Positions 43,083 through 52,447 are shown, counted from the stretch's first letter. The stretch: 64,000 nucleotides of DNA from Sodalis praecaptivus (GCF_000517425.1 NZ_CP006569.1:1-64000), one strand, 5' to 3'. The notes: generated by a model not told the origin, from the sequence alone. Made by a program: numbers and translations.

Positions 43083-44072
43083 TTATTCGCTGCTGCCAAA
43101 CTGCTGGCGATAATGAAGCGGGCTAATGCCTAAATTGCGCATAAAGACCCGCCGCATCACATCGGCGCTGGTGAAACCGCAGCGTGCCGCGATCCTGTCC
43201 AGATTCATCGACGTCATCAGCAAAAATCGGCGCGCGGTTTCTAAACGGACGTTCTCCACATATTTCGCCGGCGTGGTATTCAGCTCGGTCTTAAAAATGC
43301 GAATTAATGTGCTGCGGCTCATCGCCAATTGATCGGCCAGGATCTCGACGCTTAACTCTTGGGTAAGATGCTCCTGCAGCCAGGGTTGCAGGGCCTTCAA
43401 ATTGCGGTTATTGCTGCTTTGCGCCAGCAGGGACAAACTTTGCTGCGGTTGATGACCCGGGCGTCGCAAAAACAGTACCATCTCGCGCGAAACGTCTGCC
43501 GCCAGCGCATCGCCGCGATCCTCGGCGATGAGGCTGAGCGCCATATCGATACTCGCCGACATTCCCGCCGAAGTATAAATATTCCCGTCTTTCACCCAAA
43601 CGGGCTGATCGTCAACTTTGATTTGCGGATGCTGTTGCGCGAACTGCTCCACTACGCGCCAATGGGTAGTGACCCGCTTACCATTGAGCATCCCCGTCTG
43701 CGCCAAGGCGAAAATGCCGCCGCACAGCGAGCATATGCGGCGCGCGTTTTTCGTTTGCGTGTTGATCCATTTTATCGCGTCAGGAGGATTACCGCTGGAT
43801 AATAGGATATTCGACGTGATGATCAGCGTATCGATTTTGGCATTTTGCCATCTCTCGTCGGACAGCGAGTAGTGGGCTTGCAGGTTAATGCCGGTCTCGC
43901 TTTCGATAGCCAGATCCGCCCTGGTGGAAACCAGTTCAATTTGATAAGAGGATTTTTTGTTCGCCAGCCGGTTTGCCAACCGGAATGCTTCCATCGGACC
44001 TACAACATTAAAAAGGTCGATCGGCGGAATGCAGAGAATGACAATGTTTTGGGGTGGAATACGAGCCGGCAT
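43083..44072 (-). CDS. GlxA-family transcriptional regulator (DJ-1/PfpI plus AraC DNA-binding domain)
   Basis: A 329-residue regulator. The N-terminal two-thirds is a DJ-1/PfpI amidase-like domain with the elbow motif CSLCGGIFALAQTG, and the C-terminal 100 residues form an AraC-type double helix-turn-helix (LSVEILADQLAMSRSTLIRIFK and IAARCGFTSADVMRRVF). Proteins of this type often control amine, choline or carnitine metabolism, but no such genes lie nearby. GAGGG precedes the start. Its target may be itself or a distant operon. Confidence 0.88.
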   Translation of the reverse strand: MPARIPPQNIVILCIPPIDLFNVVGPMEAFRLANRLANKKSSYQIELVSTRADLAIESETGINLQAHYSLSDERWQNAKIDTLIITSNILLSSGNPPDAIKWINTQTKNARRICSLCGGIFALAQTGMLNGKRVTTHWRVVEQFAQQHPQIKVDDQPVWVKDGNIYTSAGMSASIDMALSLIAEDRGDALAADVSREMVLFLRRPGHQPQQSLSLLAQSSNNRNLKALQPWLQEHLTQELSVEILADQLAMSRSTLIRIFKTELNTTPAKYVENVRLETARRFLLMTSMNLDRIAARCGFTSADVMRRVFMRNLGISPLHYRQQFGSSE

Positions 44073-46296
44073 GCTTAACTTCCCTCTACCTTTTTAGCCA
44101 TTTCTGAACAAAGAGCGGTTCAATTTGACACTTACAGTCGGTAAAATGACATTTTTTATTGGGTCATTCCGCTATGTAATTTTCAAAGTGAACTTATAGT
44201 GCCGTAATAGTTGTCATCAAAATGATACTAAAGTAAATTAATCATCAATTGCAAGATGTTTACCCGCAAAGTGCTATATATGAATGAAGTATGACGAAAG
44301 CGACTTGAACAATGCCCCTGGAGCGAGCAGGATATAACACACCGGGAATTAACCCCGACGCCATAAGCTAACTCTGAAATCGTGATGACAACGACGGCAA
44401 GCGAGCACCAACCAATGCCAGGGTCGGAGGGTGGTTTCATCGTGAATCTTTTTCGGAAAATCAGGCTAGCCGCTGCCGTTAATTCTCTCGTGCCCGTCCG
44501 CGTGGGAATATATCATCAGAGTCTGATGACGTTTATATAATTCTCAGCTTAACCCGGGTCCGAAAAGTAGGAGTATTCCTGAACGCCTGCTTATAACCCG
44601 TCTCGAACGCTTAGTTTTATTAAACTATGGGCAGCAAATCATCAAGCGCATATTTCCACCGCGCGTCGTCGTATCACCACCGTTATTTATCGCCTTCGGA
44701 CGGTGTCGAATGAGCCGTGGCCGCGTCAACCGCGCTAAAGCGGCATACGACGCCGCGATCGCATGGCGTCAATACGGGCCGGCAGCCCGCCATGGGGCAA
44801 CCCGATGCGCGGCGATCGATTATCCGCCGGGTAAAATACTGACTAATGTGCCGGCTATTGACGTCAGATTTTGTAATACATTAGCGCCCTTTACGGGTTT
44901 CGCGCGCTTTTCGGCTCGGTTTAGCCGCGCCAGGCGGAAACGGGGCGGGAAAGGGTGCCCCAACGGAGCCCGACGCTGCGACGACGTTAATCTAACCCCG
45001 CTGTGGTACTGGCTCGCCTGACCATAGGCTATCGTTAAAGGGCGCTGATTTAGCAGCGGATAAGCACCCCAAGGCCCGGTGAGCGTGCGTCGGCAGCAGG
45101 CTTTCCTCTCGCTGTAGGCGGCTGGCCCTTTTCGCCGCTCTACGCTGACGGCAATCCCCGTCGCGCGCTTCGAGCCGGCGGCAAGCCCGTATCGCGTGCC
45201 TCGTGCCGGCGGCAAAGCCCGTATCGTGTGCTTCGTGCCGGCGGCAAGCCCGTATCGCGCGCTTCGTGCCGGCGGCAAGCCCGTATCGCGTGCTTCGTGC
45301 CGGCGGCAAGCCCGTATCGTGTGCCTCGTGCCGGCGGCAAGCCCGTATCGCGTGCCTCGTGCCGGCGGCAAAGCCCGTATCGTGTGCTTCGAGCCGGCGG
45401 CAAGCCCGTATCGTGTGCTTCGAGCCGGCGGCAAGCCCGTATCGCGCGTTTCACGCAAGCGGCGCCCCCGTCGCGTGCTTCACGCCGGCAGCAAAGCCCC
45501 CGTCGCGCGCTGCACGCCGGCGGCAAGCCTCCGTGTGCGCTCCGCCCCGGCGATAAGCCTTTGTTACATGCTCTACTCCGGCGGTCATCATCGCCGCCCG
45601 CGCTTTTTTTAAGTCAAACCTTTGCCGCAGGCAGCGCGCGGCGCGCTGGGCCGTTTGACCTGCGCCGGTATCGGATCGCATGCCATCAAGAGGTGAAAAG
45701 ATTATCGCGCCTGCGGCAATCTACAGCGTAGCTTTATCAATTTGGTGGTATGGATGAATGGTGTTAGCGGCATGACATTAGGATAAGTTGCCAATTCCCG
45801 CGTCTGAAGAGGACGATTTCGCCGGCCTAAAACCCGGCCAACGCGCGTAACCCTGCAATGTCCGCCTTCGCAGCAGGCGGCGAGTAAGAGGTCAGCGCGT
45901 CCAGGTGGGAATTATCAACGGGTGATCGGCAGTGTTAATTCCTTACTTTGTAATAACAGCCTAACGACTATAGAGAAATCACTCATGGCTCAATTTATTT
46001 ATGTGACATATGTATTTAACGCCGCTCTACGGTGCGGTTTATTATTTGGTGTGTTGCAATGCTCACCTATTTGATTTACCGTAATCCTATACCCTTTAAG
46101 GCATCGTCGCATTAGGATGATGACGACATGCCAATTAGTAATCAGCGTATCTGCCGTGCTTGTGATTGAAAAAACCAGGCTGCCCGAACGGTATTTTATG
46201 AACAAGCGGGTTGACGGCTTGGTTGAATATTATGCCCAAGAAATGAGATTTCTGACTGGGGTATCTGATGCTATATAGCCGTCACAAGGAGGGATT
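44073..46296. other. 2.2-kb gene-poor region containing a 31-bp minisatellite
   Basis: Apart from the minisatellite (45144-45583), this stretch has only short frames in several phases without family or ribosome binding site. A frame at 44228-44440 on the reverse strand looks structured but is not recognisable. The region from about 45720 to 46296 is AT-rich and must include the promoter of the operon that starts at 46297. A TGCTATATA element at 46269-46277 is too close to the start codon to be convincing. Confidence 0.45.
45144..45583. repeat. GC-rich minisatellite, about 13-14 tandem units of 31-32 bp
   Basis: Units such as GTGCCGGCGGCAAGCCCGTA followed by TCGCGTGCTTC (31 bp) are repeated directly, with a 32-bp variant having an extra A (GGCAAAGCCC). 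The central nine copies are almost identical. The outer copies decay on both sides. As 31 is not divisible by three, the array is open in several frames and yields similar Arg/Ala/Gly-rich peptides. These are not credible proteins. No unique spacers are present, so it is not a CRISPR. Confidence 0.93.
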
Positions 46297-47280
46297 ATGC
46301 AGGCTTCAAACCTATTCAATGGATATATCGGGTCGCATGTGTGTTACCACCTAGGTAAAACCGGCGTATTGGAACTGTTTACGAATCATGAAAACGTCAA
46401 TTTGAGGACCATACATAACTCGCTGTTGACGGAGAGTCATCCCGAATGGGCGGATACGTTAATCACCTTCGGCATCAAGTGCGGTATATTTAAAAAATTG
46501 CGCGAGGATCAATTAGCGTTAACACAGCTTGGTCAAGATATAAAAAAAAATATCGGGTTTTTTATTTGGGCGGTGGGGGGATATGGTGAGCTGTTCAGGA
46601 AATACCCATACCAAATCGCTGCCGAGGAAGAAGATTGTCACGCCTTTGTGGATGGCGGCAACGTGGCGCAGGGGTCGCGTTTGGCGAATCAGTCGTTTAT
46701 GTGGGATATCATCACCACCGAGTTTCGCCGGCACACGGTCAAACGCGTCGCCGATCTGGGCAGCGGTAATGCCGGCGCGCTGATAAGCTTGTGTAAGGCC
46801 TTCCCCGAGGCGACGGGGATTGGCATCGATGTCAGCGCCAAGGCCATTGACGAAGCGCAGCGCAATATCCTTAGCCATGGCCTGCAAGAGAGAATCAAGC
46901 TTTATAATCAGAATGTCCTGCATGCGGTAGATGATCCCGTATTGCAACAGCGTTTCGCGCGGGCGGATACCTTAATGACTTTCATGATGATGCATGATCT
47001 CTTCAATATTGAAGACCCGATATGGGTATTGCAAAAACTCCGCAGCACATTCCCCAACGTAAGGAAATTCCTAATTGCCGATACGTTCATATCGGAAGAG
47101 CAAAGCCTGTCTGATGAAAGTCCCATATTCGTTTACGGTTTTGAATATGTTCATAGCCTGATGAAAATCAAACTGTTCAGAAAAAGCGACTATGAAAATT
47201 ATTTCGCGGCTGCGGGGTTCACCATAATGGCGACACACTATCTGAATGTCCCCAATACCTATCTTTTTGTTTTGCAATGA
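46297..47280 (+). CDS. SAM-dependent methyltransferase (O/C-methyltransferase fold) of a biosynthetic operon
   Basis: A 327-residue two-domain methyltransferase: an N-terminal dimerisation/helix-turn-helix-like domain (residues 1-100) and a Rossmann SAM domain with motif I VADLGSGNAG at 151-160, GIGIDVSAKAIDEA, and MMMHDLF at 230-236. The architecture is shared by natural-product O-methyltransferases and by C-methyltransferases that act on aryl- or indolepyruvates. A HisC-like aminotransferase two genes downstream makes methylation of a 2-oxo acid attractive. This is inference. It leads the operon, with AAGGAGGGA before ATG. Codon use in the first half is less GC-rich than in neighbouring genes. 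Confidence 0.82.
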   Translation: MQASNLFNGYIGSHVCYHLGKTGVLELFTNHENVNLRTIHNSLLTESHPEWADTLITFGIKCGIFKKLREDQLALTQLGQDIKKNIGFFIWAVGGYGELFRKYPYQIAAEEEDCHAFVDGGNVAQGSRLANQSFMWDIITTEFRRHTVKRVADLGSGNAGALISLCKAFPEATGIGIDVSAKAIDEAQRNILSHGLQERIKLYNQNVLHAVDDPVLQQRFARADTLMTFMMMHDLFNIEDPIWVLQKLRSTFPNVRKFLIADTFISEEQSLSDESPIFVYGFEYVHSLMKIKLFRKSDYENYFAAAGFTIMATHYLNVPNTYLFVLQ

Positions 47281-47287
47281 GGCCGAT

Positions 47288-47668
47288 ATGGATCAGCAGA
47301 AAGCGTATTGCCAGCTGCCCATTTTACATCACCTCACGGGCCATCATCAGCCGGTGCCTTATTTCCTGACCGCGAACATGTTCGGCGGGTTGCCGTTTGA
47401 ACTGGCGGGCGGCGATATTTCACAATGGGTAGGGCAGCCCGTTGCCGAGCCGCATCGACACGAGGTGGATGAAATTTATTTGCTTATCTCGCCAACGCCC
47501 GGCGAAGCCGTGATTGACGTCAATATACAAGGTGACGTGAAAACGTATTCCTCTCCCAGCGTTATCCATGTTCCCGCGGGCGCAATGCATCAATTTATTA
47601 CCAAAAAAGCCGGCCGGGGCAGTTTCTGTTTCGGTATTTTATACCGACGCATCGAGGGGGCTGCATGA
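47288..47668 (+). CDS. single-domain cupin, metal site intact
   Basis: A 126-residue cupin from the ATG at 47288. The metal-binding pattern is complete: His56 and His58 (EPHRHEVDEIY), Glu62, and His101 in VPAGAMHQF. Cupins in such pathways isomerise, oxidise or dehydrate small substrates. In bacilysin synthesis a cupin (BacB, two-domain) isomerises a dihydro-hydroxyphenylpyruvate, but this one is single-domain and no closer assignment is possible. The start is 7 nt after the methyltransferase, and the stop overlaps the aminotransferase start (ATGA). Confidence 0.8.
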   Translation: MDQQKAYCQLPILHHLTGHHQPVPYFLTANMFGGLPFELAGGDISQWVGQPVAEPHRHEVDEIYLLISPTPGEAVIDVNIQGDVKTYSSPSVIHVPAGAMHQFITKKAGRGSFCFGILYRRIEGAA

Positions 47669-48717
47669 CCAAATTGCATACCTATAATACCTGCGATCGG
47701 CACATCAAGCACCGTTTGCATCTCAACGAGACCGACTCAACGGTCATCCAACCGCTGCAAACCTGCTTTGAGGAAGAGTTTGCGCGCATCAGCATTTATC
47801 CCGATCCGGAAAACCGCACGGCCACGGAAAAGATCGCCCATTATTACCGTTTATCCCCCGACCAGCTGCTGATGGGTAACGGCGTGGATGAAATTATTTT
47901 GTTGATATGCCTAACTTTTTTGCAATACGGCGGACAGGCGCTGCTGAGCGCATCCACCTTTCCCGGTTATCAAACCGCAGCACGGTTGGTTGGCGGCCAT
48001 TGTCTGTGGGTGCCGCTGGATGCCGGCCGGTGCGATCTCCAGGCTTACCGACAACGCGCCGGCCGTGGCGTGGCGCTGGCTTTTTTATGTAATCCCCATA
48101 ATCCTACCGGTACGGTAATGGATAGACAGGCGGTGACGGCATTCATTGAATGTATGAATCGGCACGATATTATTCCCATCGTGGATGAAGCCTATATTCA
48201 CTTCGCTGGGGAAGAGCGCTGTTCGGTACTGCCGGCGATACGCCAGGGCGCGCGGGCGATAATGCTGAGAACGTTTTCTAAAGCGTTCGGCCTGGCCGGG
48301 ATCAGGGTCGGGTTTGCCGCGGGCCCCGCCGATGTTATCGCCGCGGTGGCCCGGTCGGCGCAGGCGCTCCCGTTCCGGGTCAACCGCTTCGCCCAGCGGC
48401 TGGCGGCGGAGGTGCTGACACTGGGTGCGGTGGACGCTACCGTAGCCCGCGTACGGGGTTGGCTGCGTGGGATCATGACGGCGTTTGACGCGGCGGGGAT
48501 CCCTTATATGCCTTCCGCCGCCAATTTTATCTGCTTTAAGCCGCCGTACGGCAGTGAGGCGTTGCTGGCCCGCGCCCAGACCAACGCGACCCGGGTACGT
48601 GATTGCGCTCCATTCGGTATGCCGGGCTGGATACGCGCTTCCATCGGTCATGAAAGCGACCGCGATAATCTGCTGGCTTTATTGCGGCTTCCCGGCGCCG
48701 CGGTTGTGGAGCCATAA
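47665..48717 (+). CDS. HisC-like class I/II aminotransferase of the biosynthetic operon
   Basis: PLP-dependent aminotransferase of 350 residues related to histidinol-phosphate aminotransferase. The PLP lysine is Lys206 in RTFSKAFGLAGIRVGF. Other conserved positions are the Asn of NPHNPTG (143-149), Asp174 and Tyr177 (PIVDEAY), and Arg214. It is too far from any his gene to serve histidine synthesis and is embedded in the operon by a 4-nt overlap with the cupin gene. It probably converts a modified 2-oxo acid to the amino acid. Substrate unknown. Confidence 0.85.
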   Translation: MTKLHTYNTCDRHIKHRLHLNETDSTVIQPLQTCFEEEFARISIYPDPENRTATEKIAHYYRLSPDQLLMGNGVDEIILLICLTFLQYGGQALLSASTFPGYQTAARLVGGHCLWVPLDAGRCDLQAYRQRAGRGVALAFLCNPHNPTGTVMDRQAVTAFIECMNRHDIIPIVDEAYIHFAGEERCSVLPAIRQGARAIMLRTFSKAFGLAGIRVGFAAGPADVIAAVARSAQALPFRVNRFAQRLAAEVLTLGAVDATVARVRGWLRGIMTAFDAAGIPYMPSAANFICFKPPYGSEALLARAQTNATRVRDCAPFGMPGWIRASIGHESDRDNLLALLRLPGAAVVEP

Positions 48718-48718
48718 A

Positions 48719-50032
48719 ATGGCTATCGCGAATATTAAGTACCGTTATCAGCAGGTAGCGCTGTCGGCCGTACCGTTCATTTTGTTGATGCTTTCACAAA
48801 GTCTGAACAGTCTGATCGATATGTTCATCGTGGGCAGAATAAGCGTTTCCGCCGTCGCGGCGGTAGGGCTGTGCGGTTTCATTTTTTCCCTGTTTACCAG
48901 CGCGGTAACCGGTATCATGATTAGCGTACAGACACTGGTCGCGCGAAGTCTCGGTGCCGGCCGAGAGCGGCAGGCAATAGATGCGTTGCACAGCGCCTGT
49001 GTGGTCGCGCTACTGGTCGGCGCCGCGATTATGCTGGCGATTCCGCTGGTCCCCGGCGGTATCCGGCTGGTGGTGACGGACGGCGAACTGGCGGAAAACT
49101 GTGTTATCTACTTACAAACGCTCATGTGCGCGACGCCAGCGATTGGCTGCGTGCGGGCTTTTCGCGGCTATTTTGGTGGTCTGGGAGAGAACCGTTTCAG
49201 TCTACTCATTATCGTCGGCATTTATCTGTGCAACTTTATTATCGGCTATTCGTTGGTCTCGGCGGGTCTCGGCATTAGGGGCGCCGGCCTGGGTACCGTT
49301 GCCGCTTGGTATTTGGGGACGCTACTGTTTTTTCTTAGCGGACGTTTGTTGGACGCGCAATATCGCTTCTATACCCTGGGTTCGTTAACCGCCCAGCTAA
49401 AACCGATCGTTAGCCTTTCTTGGTATGCCGGCGTACAGCAGCTGTTTTTTTCCGGCGGCTTCGCCGTAATGTTTATTATCGCCAGCCGTATGGGAACCGC
49501 GCCGCTGGCGATCATCACCGTGCTGAATAACCTTATGCTGTTTAGCGTCATGCCGCTTATCGGCATAGGTATGGCCTCGGCGGCATTCATCAGCAAATCC
49601 CTTGGCGCCGGCCAACGTCGGGAGGCCGGTCGCTGGGGAAATGCGGCGCTGTTGGTGGGCATCACTCTCTTCGCCGCGCAATTGCTGCTGCTATCAAATC
49701 CGATTACCGTCATGTCGTTTTTCCTCCACGACGCCACGCTGCTCGACGGCCAAACCGGCCTATTACGCGCAACGGTGGCCTGCGTGTTTTTTGAGGTATT
49801 TGCGCAGATTTTAAAATTTTCCCTGTTTGGCGCCGGTTATAACCGCCAGATAGCCAGACTGACCATTCCGCTACAATGGGGGGTGTTCGTGCCCTCCGCC
49901 GGCTATTTATGTCTACTACAGCACGGCGCGATCGAAACCTTATGGTCGTGTTTTTTAGCCTACCGCTTTATCGAAGCGCTATGCATCAGCGTGATGTGGT
50001 GGCGAGAGAAATGGGCGATTCCGTGCCCGTGA
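48719..50032 (+). CDS. MATE-family efflux transporter of the biosynthetic operon
   Basis: A 437-residue multidrug-and-toxin-extrusion protein with about twelve membrane helices in two halves. Signature-like stretches include LSQSLNSLIDMFIVGRIS and VARSLGAGRERQAIDA in the first half and FISKSLGAGQRREAGRWG in the second. The start at 48719 comes one base after the aminotransferase stop, so they are coupled. Being inside a biosynthetic operon, it likely exports the product and protects the producer. Confidence 0.87.
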   Translation: MAIANIKYRYQQVALSAVPFILLMLSQSLNSLIDMFIVGRISVSAVAAVGLCGFIFSLFTSAVTGIMISVQTLVARSLGAGRERQAIDALHSACVVALLVGAAIMLAIPLVPGGIRLVVTDGELAENCVIYLQTLMCATPAIGCVRAFRGYFGGLGENRFSLLIIVGIYLCNFIIGYSLVSAGLGIRGAGLGTVAAWYLGTLLFFLSGRLLDAQYRFYTLGSLTAQLKPIVSLSWYAGVQQLFFSGGFAVMFIIASRMGTAPLAIITVLNNLMLFSVMPLIGIGMASAAFISKSLGAGQRREAGRWGNAALLVGITLFAAQLLLLSNPITVMSFFLHDATLLDGQTGLLRATVACVFFEVFAQILKFSLFGAGYNRQIARLTIPLQWGVFVPSAGYLCLLQHGAIETLWSCFLAYRFIEALCISVMWWREKWAIPCP

Positions 50033-50073
50033 AAGCCATTCCCCTCGAACCCTAGGCTACAGGGAGGCCGCTG

Positions 50074-51318
50074 ATGAAGATCCTGATTATTGATTGTGAA
50101 ACCGATTCGTCAAACCCGGTGGTGGAGTGGCTAAAGCCCCATGAGTGTTATTTGATGACCACCGGGGCATCGCTGAAAAACGTCAGTTACCACGATAAAA
50201 ACAATTATGTCGGCATTATCTCGCTGGATACGGAGAATAACGATGATCTTATCTATTACAACGCCGAGAAGCTCCATCAAGTGGTGCAATTTGATCGCGT
50301 TATCGGCGTGCGTGAATTTGACCTGTTGCCTGCGGCTTACCTGCGTGAACAATGGGGGTTGCCGGGGCCGTCGGTGGCGGCTATCCGCGCCTATCGCGAT
50401 AAAGGGGTAATGAAGACGCTGTTGCGCGAAGCCAATATTGACGTGCCGGCATTTGCGCTGATTGACAATGCGTTGGATATTATCAACTTCGTAAAACGCA
50501 ACGGATATCCGGTTCTGGTCAAACCTCGCTGCTCCCGACGAGCGCTGGGCATTAGCGTATTAGAGAATGACGAAGCGCTTTACCAGCGGCTAAAATCCGG
50601 CTTGAAAAGCGCGCCGGAAGACGTGATTAATGTCATGGTAGAAACCTTTATCGAGGGTGACATGTACCATGTCGACGGGCTGGTATTGGATGGCGACATC
50701 AAGTTTATTTCGCCCTCGCGCTATCTTACGCCCTGCATGGGGTTTCAGCAGGGAAAGACCATTGCCAGCAGCATGCTGTCGGAGGACGAAGCCGTTGCCG
50801 CACCGCTCAAGCGCTACGTGGAGCAGGTGATTGCGGCATTGCCTTCGCCGGAAAACTTTGTGTTTCACGCGGAAGTGTTTGAGAACCGGCATGGCGATTT
50901 GCAGCTATGTGAAATTGCCGCCCGTGCCGGCGGCGGGCCGGTTATTCCTGCGATTGAAACCGTTTACGGGGTCAATTTGAAGGAAATCGCTTTCAGGTCG
51001 CTCCTCGGACAGCCGCAGGTTTTGACGCGTTTGCCCAGGCAAAGCGGCCGGCTAAGCGGCTGGCTTATCGTACCGAACCGCCATCCCCACGCGCGGGTGG
51101 AAAATCTCCCTACCCACTGTCCTTTTCCAGACGTCGTTAGTTATAAGGTGTTTTATTCAAACGGTACGACGTTTACCGATAGCTATCAGGTTCTGGCGGA
51201 AATTATTGTTAACGGCGAGTCCACGCGCCACATCGCGGCCACGCTCTCATCGGTTATGGCATGGTTTGATGAAACGGTACAATGGCACCGTGAAGGGGGC
51301 GAAGCGCCCCCCTTTTAG
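50074..51318 (+). CDS. ATP-grasp ligase of the biosynthetic operon
   Basis: A 414-residue ATP-grasp enzyme that should join a carboxylate to an amine via an acyl phosphate. ATP-binding features are NGYPVLVKPRCSRRALGISV (the adenine-side lysine), VETFIEGDMYHVDGL, and the metal-binding end FHAEVFENR with LCEIAARAGGGPVI. The general layout is that of stand-alone amino acid ligases such as BacD (bacilysin) and of carnosine-synthase-like enzymes. It is the last gene of the operon. The ribosome binding site is GGGAGG. Its final codons form a terminator stem. Likely product: a dipeptide or amide containing the modified amino acid. Confidence 0.85.
   Translation: MKILIIDCETDSSNPVVEWLKPHECYLMTTGASLKNVSYHDKNNYVGIISLDTENNDDLIYYNAEKLHQVVQFDRVIGVREFDLLPAAYLREQWGLPGPSVAAIRAYRDKGVMKTLLREANIDVPAFALIDNALDIINFVKRNGYPVLVKPRCSRRALGISVLENDEALYQRLKSGLKSAPEDVINVMVETFIEGDMYHVDGLVLDGDIKFISPSRYLTPCMGFQQGKTIASSMLSEDEAVAAPLKRYVEQVIAALPSPENFVFHAEVFENRHGDLQLCEIAARAGGGPVIPAIETVYGVNLKEIAFRSLLGQPQVLTRLPRQSGRLSGWLIVPNRHPHARVENLPTHCPFPDVVSYKVFYSNGTTFTDSYQVLAEIIVNGESTRHIAATLSSVMAWFDETVQWHREGGEAPPF
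51295..51316 (+). terminator. intrinsic terminator overlapping the end of the ATP-grasp gene
   Basis: GGGGGCG (51295-51301) pairs with CGCCCCC (51305-51311) around a 3-nt loop, followed by C and TTTT (51313-51316). The stem is coding: it specifies the last residues, and the stop codon begins on the last T. It closes the five-gene operon. Confidence 0.75.
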
Positions 51319-51481
51319 TTAACTGGGTCATACAGGCGGCCAGCATGCGCCCTTTGGCGCTGATGCGCCGGCGCGGTCGATCATTGACGTTATAGCCCAC
51401 TGCGCCGGCGTTGCCGAGCGACCTCGCCCGATATCGACCCCCTCTCCGGTCGAGCGTCGCCCAGCGCGATCGCGCCTGCTG

Positions 51482-52387
51482 CTAACGCCGCGCCTCGGCA
51501 ATAAACGCGGCGAGATCGTGATTAAACTGCTGCGCTTCCTCCATAAACGGCGCATGGCCGGCGTTCATCACGATTTTGCTACGAATGCGGGGATTCAGCG
51601 CTGTAGCGCGGGCGATGGCGGCGGTCGGGTTCACCAGCGCGTCCTTGTCGCCGTACAGTAACAGCACCGGTATCCTGGCGCGGCTTAAACCTTGCGCCGC
51701 CGCGACCTCCATTGATTGAATCACCTTTTGCATATCCCAGGCTGCCATGGCGGCGTTGGCCAGTAAGCGTTCAAAGGTCACCGCATCGGGCTGGTGATAG
51801 AAACACAGCCGCAGAAAATCCCGTTCCGCATCTAGATGGGTACGCAAATCCGGCGAGGTCATATCGCGATAAACGCGCGGATGCGGCGGGATCTGCGAGG
51901 GGGTCAATTCAATGACGCCATCGACATACAGCGCGCCGGCTAACCGGCTATCGCCATAGTACGCCAGATAATTACTGATGACCGTGCCTCCCAGCGACCA
52001 GCCGACCACCGTCGTCTGTTGTCCGCGGGTAAGCGTCAGCACCGTGGCGAGCTCGTCTGCCCAACGCTTACCGTCGGTATAGGCGGCGGCCTCCGTCGGT
52101 TTACCGGACTGGCCGTGCCCGCGCAGATCATAGGTAATCAGGCGGTAGCGCTGTAGAAGGGGACTATTGATCTGCGCATCCCAGTTCAAATGGCTTCCCA
52201 GCAGGCCATGGATGAACACAATCGGCGGGCCGGCGGGGTTGCCCGCCTCTTGTACCGCTATATTGACGCCGTCTGGCGCGGTAAGCGTATAAAGCCGCGT
52301 TTGCGCCAAAACCTGCGCCGGGATCATCAGGAAGACAAGGTAGACCGCCAGGGCGGCTGGCTGGCGTAAAAAATGAAGTTTGTACAT
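51482..52387 (-). CDS. exported alpha/beta hydrolase
   Basis: A 301-residue alpha/beta hydrolase with an N-terminal signal-type segment (VYLVFLMIPAQVLAQT), so probably periplasmic or secreted. The oxyanion motif FIHGLLGSHLNWD, nucleophile elbow GWSLGGTV, acid in LLYGDKDALV and catalytic histidine in MNAGHAPFMEE are intact. It is divergent from a MerR-family regulator across a 20-bp palindrome, the standard arrangement of a regulated gene and its activator. Substrate unknown; an ester or lactone is plausible. Confidence 0.87.
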   Translation of the reverse strand: MYKLHFLRQPAALAVYLVFLMIPAQVLAQTRLYTLTAPDGVNIAVQEAGNPAGPPIVFIHGLLGSHLNWDAQINSPLLQRYRLITYDLRGHGQSGKPTEAAAYTDGKRWADELATVLTLTRGQQTTVVGWSLGGTVISNYLAYYGDSRLAGALYVDGVIELTPSQIPPHPRVYRDMTSPDLRTHLDAERDFLRLCFYHQPDAVTFERLLANAAMAAWDMQKVIQSMEVAAAQGLSRARIPVLLLYGDKDALVNPTAAIARATALNPRIRSKIVMNAGHAPFMEEAQQFNHDLAAFIAEARR

Positions 52388-52427
52388 ACCATAGACTCGC
52401 TTGTAGGATGGAAGTCACCAGTGTGAA

Positions 52428-52447
52428 CCCTGACATTGATGTCAGGG
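52428..52447. promoter_or_regulatory. MerR-type operator between the hydrolase and its regulator
   Basis: CCCTGACATTGATGTCAGGG has perfect 9-bp arms around a 2-bp centre. On the reverse strand it sits directly after a TTGACC -35 hexamer (complement of 52446-52451) and fills an over-long spacer of about 19-20 bp, the geometry of promoters that MerR-family activators untwist. It should therefore drive the alpha/beta hydrolase gene. Confidence 0.8.

Noticed and set aside
45144-45731. Several Arg/Ala-rich frames on both strands, and a CRISPR look-alike
   Set aside because: A 31-bp unit repeated head to tail without unique spacers is a minisatellite, not a CRISPR; the peptides are frame-independent by-products.
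48485-48718. 78-residue N-terminal extension of the MATE transporter
   Set aside because: It lies wholly inside the aminotransferase gene; the ATG at 48719 directly after that stop codon starts at the first MATE helix.
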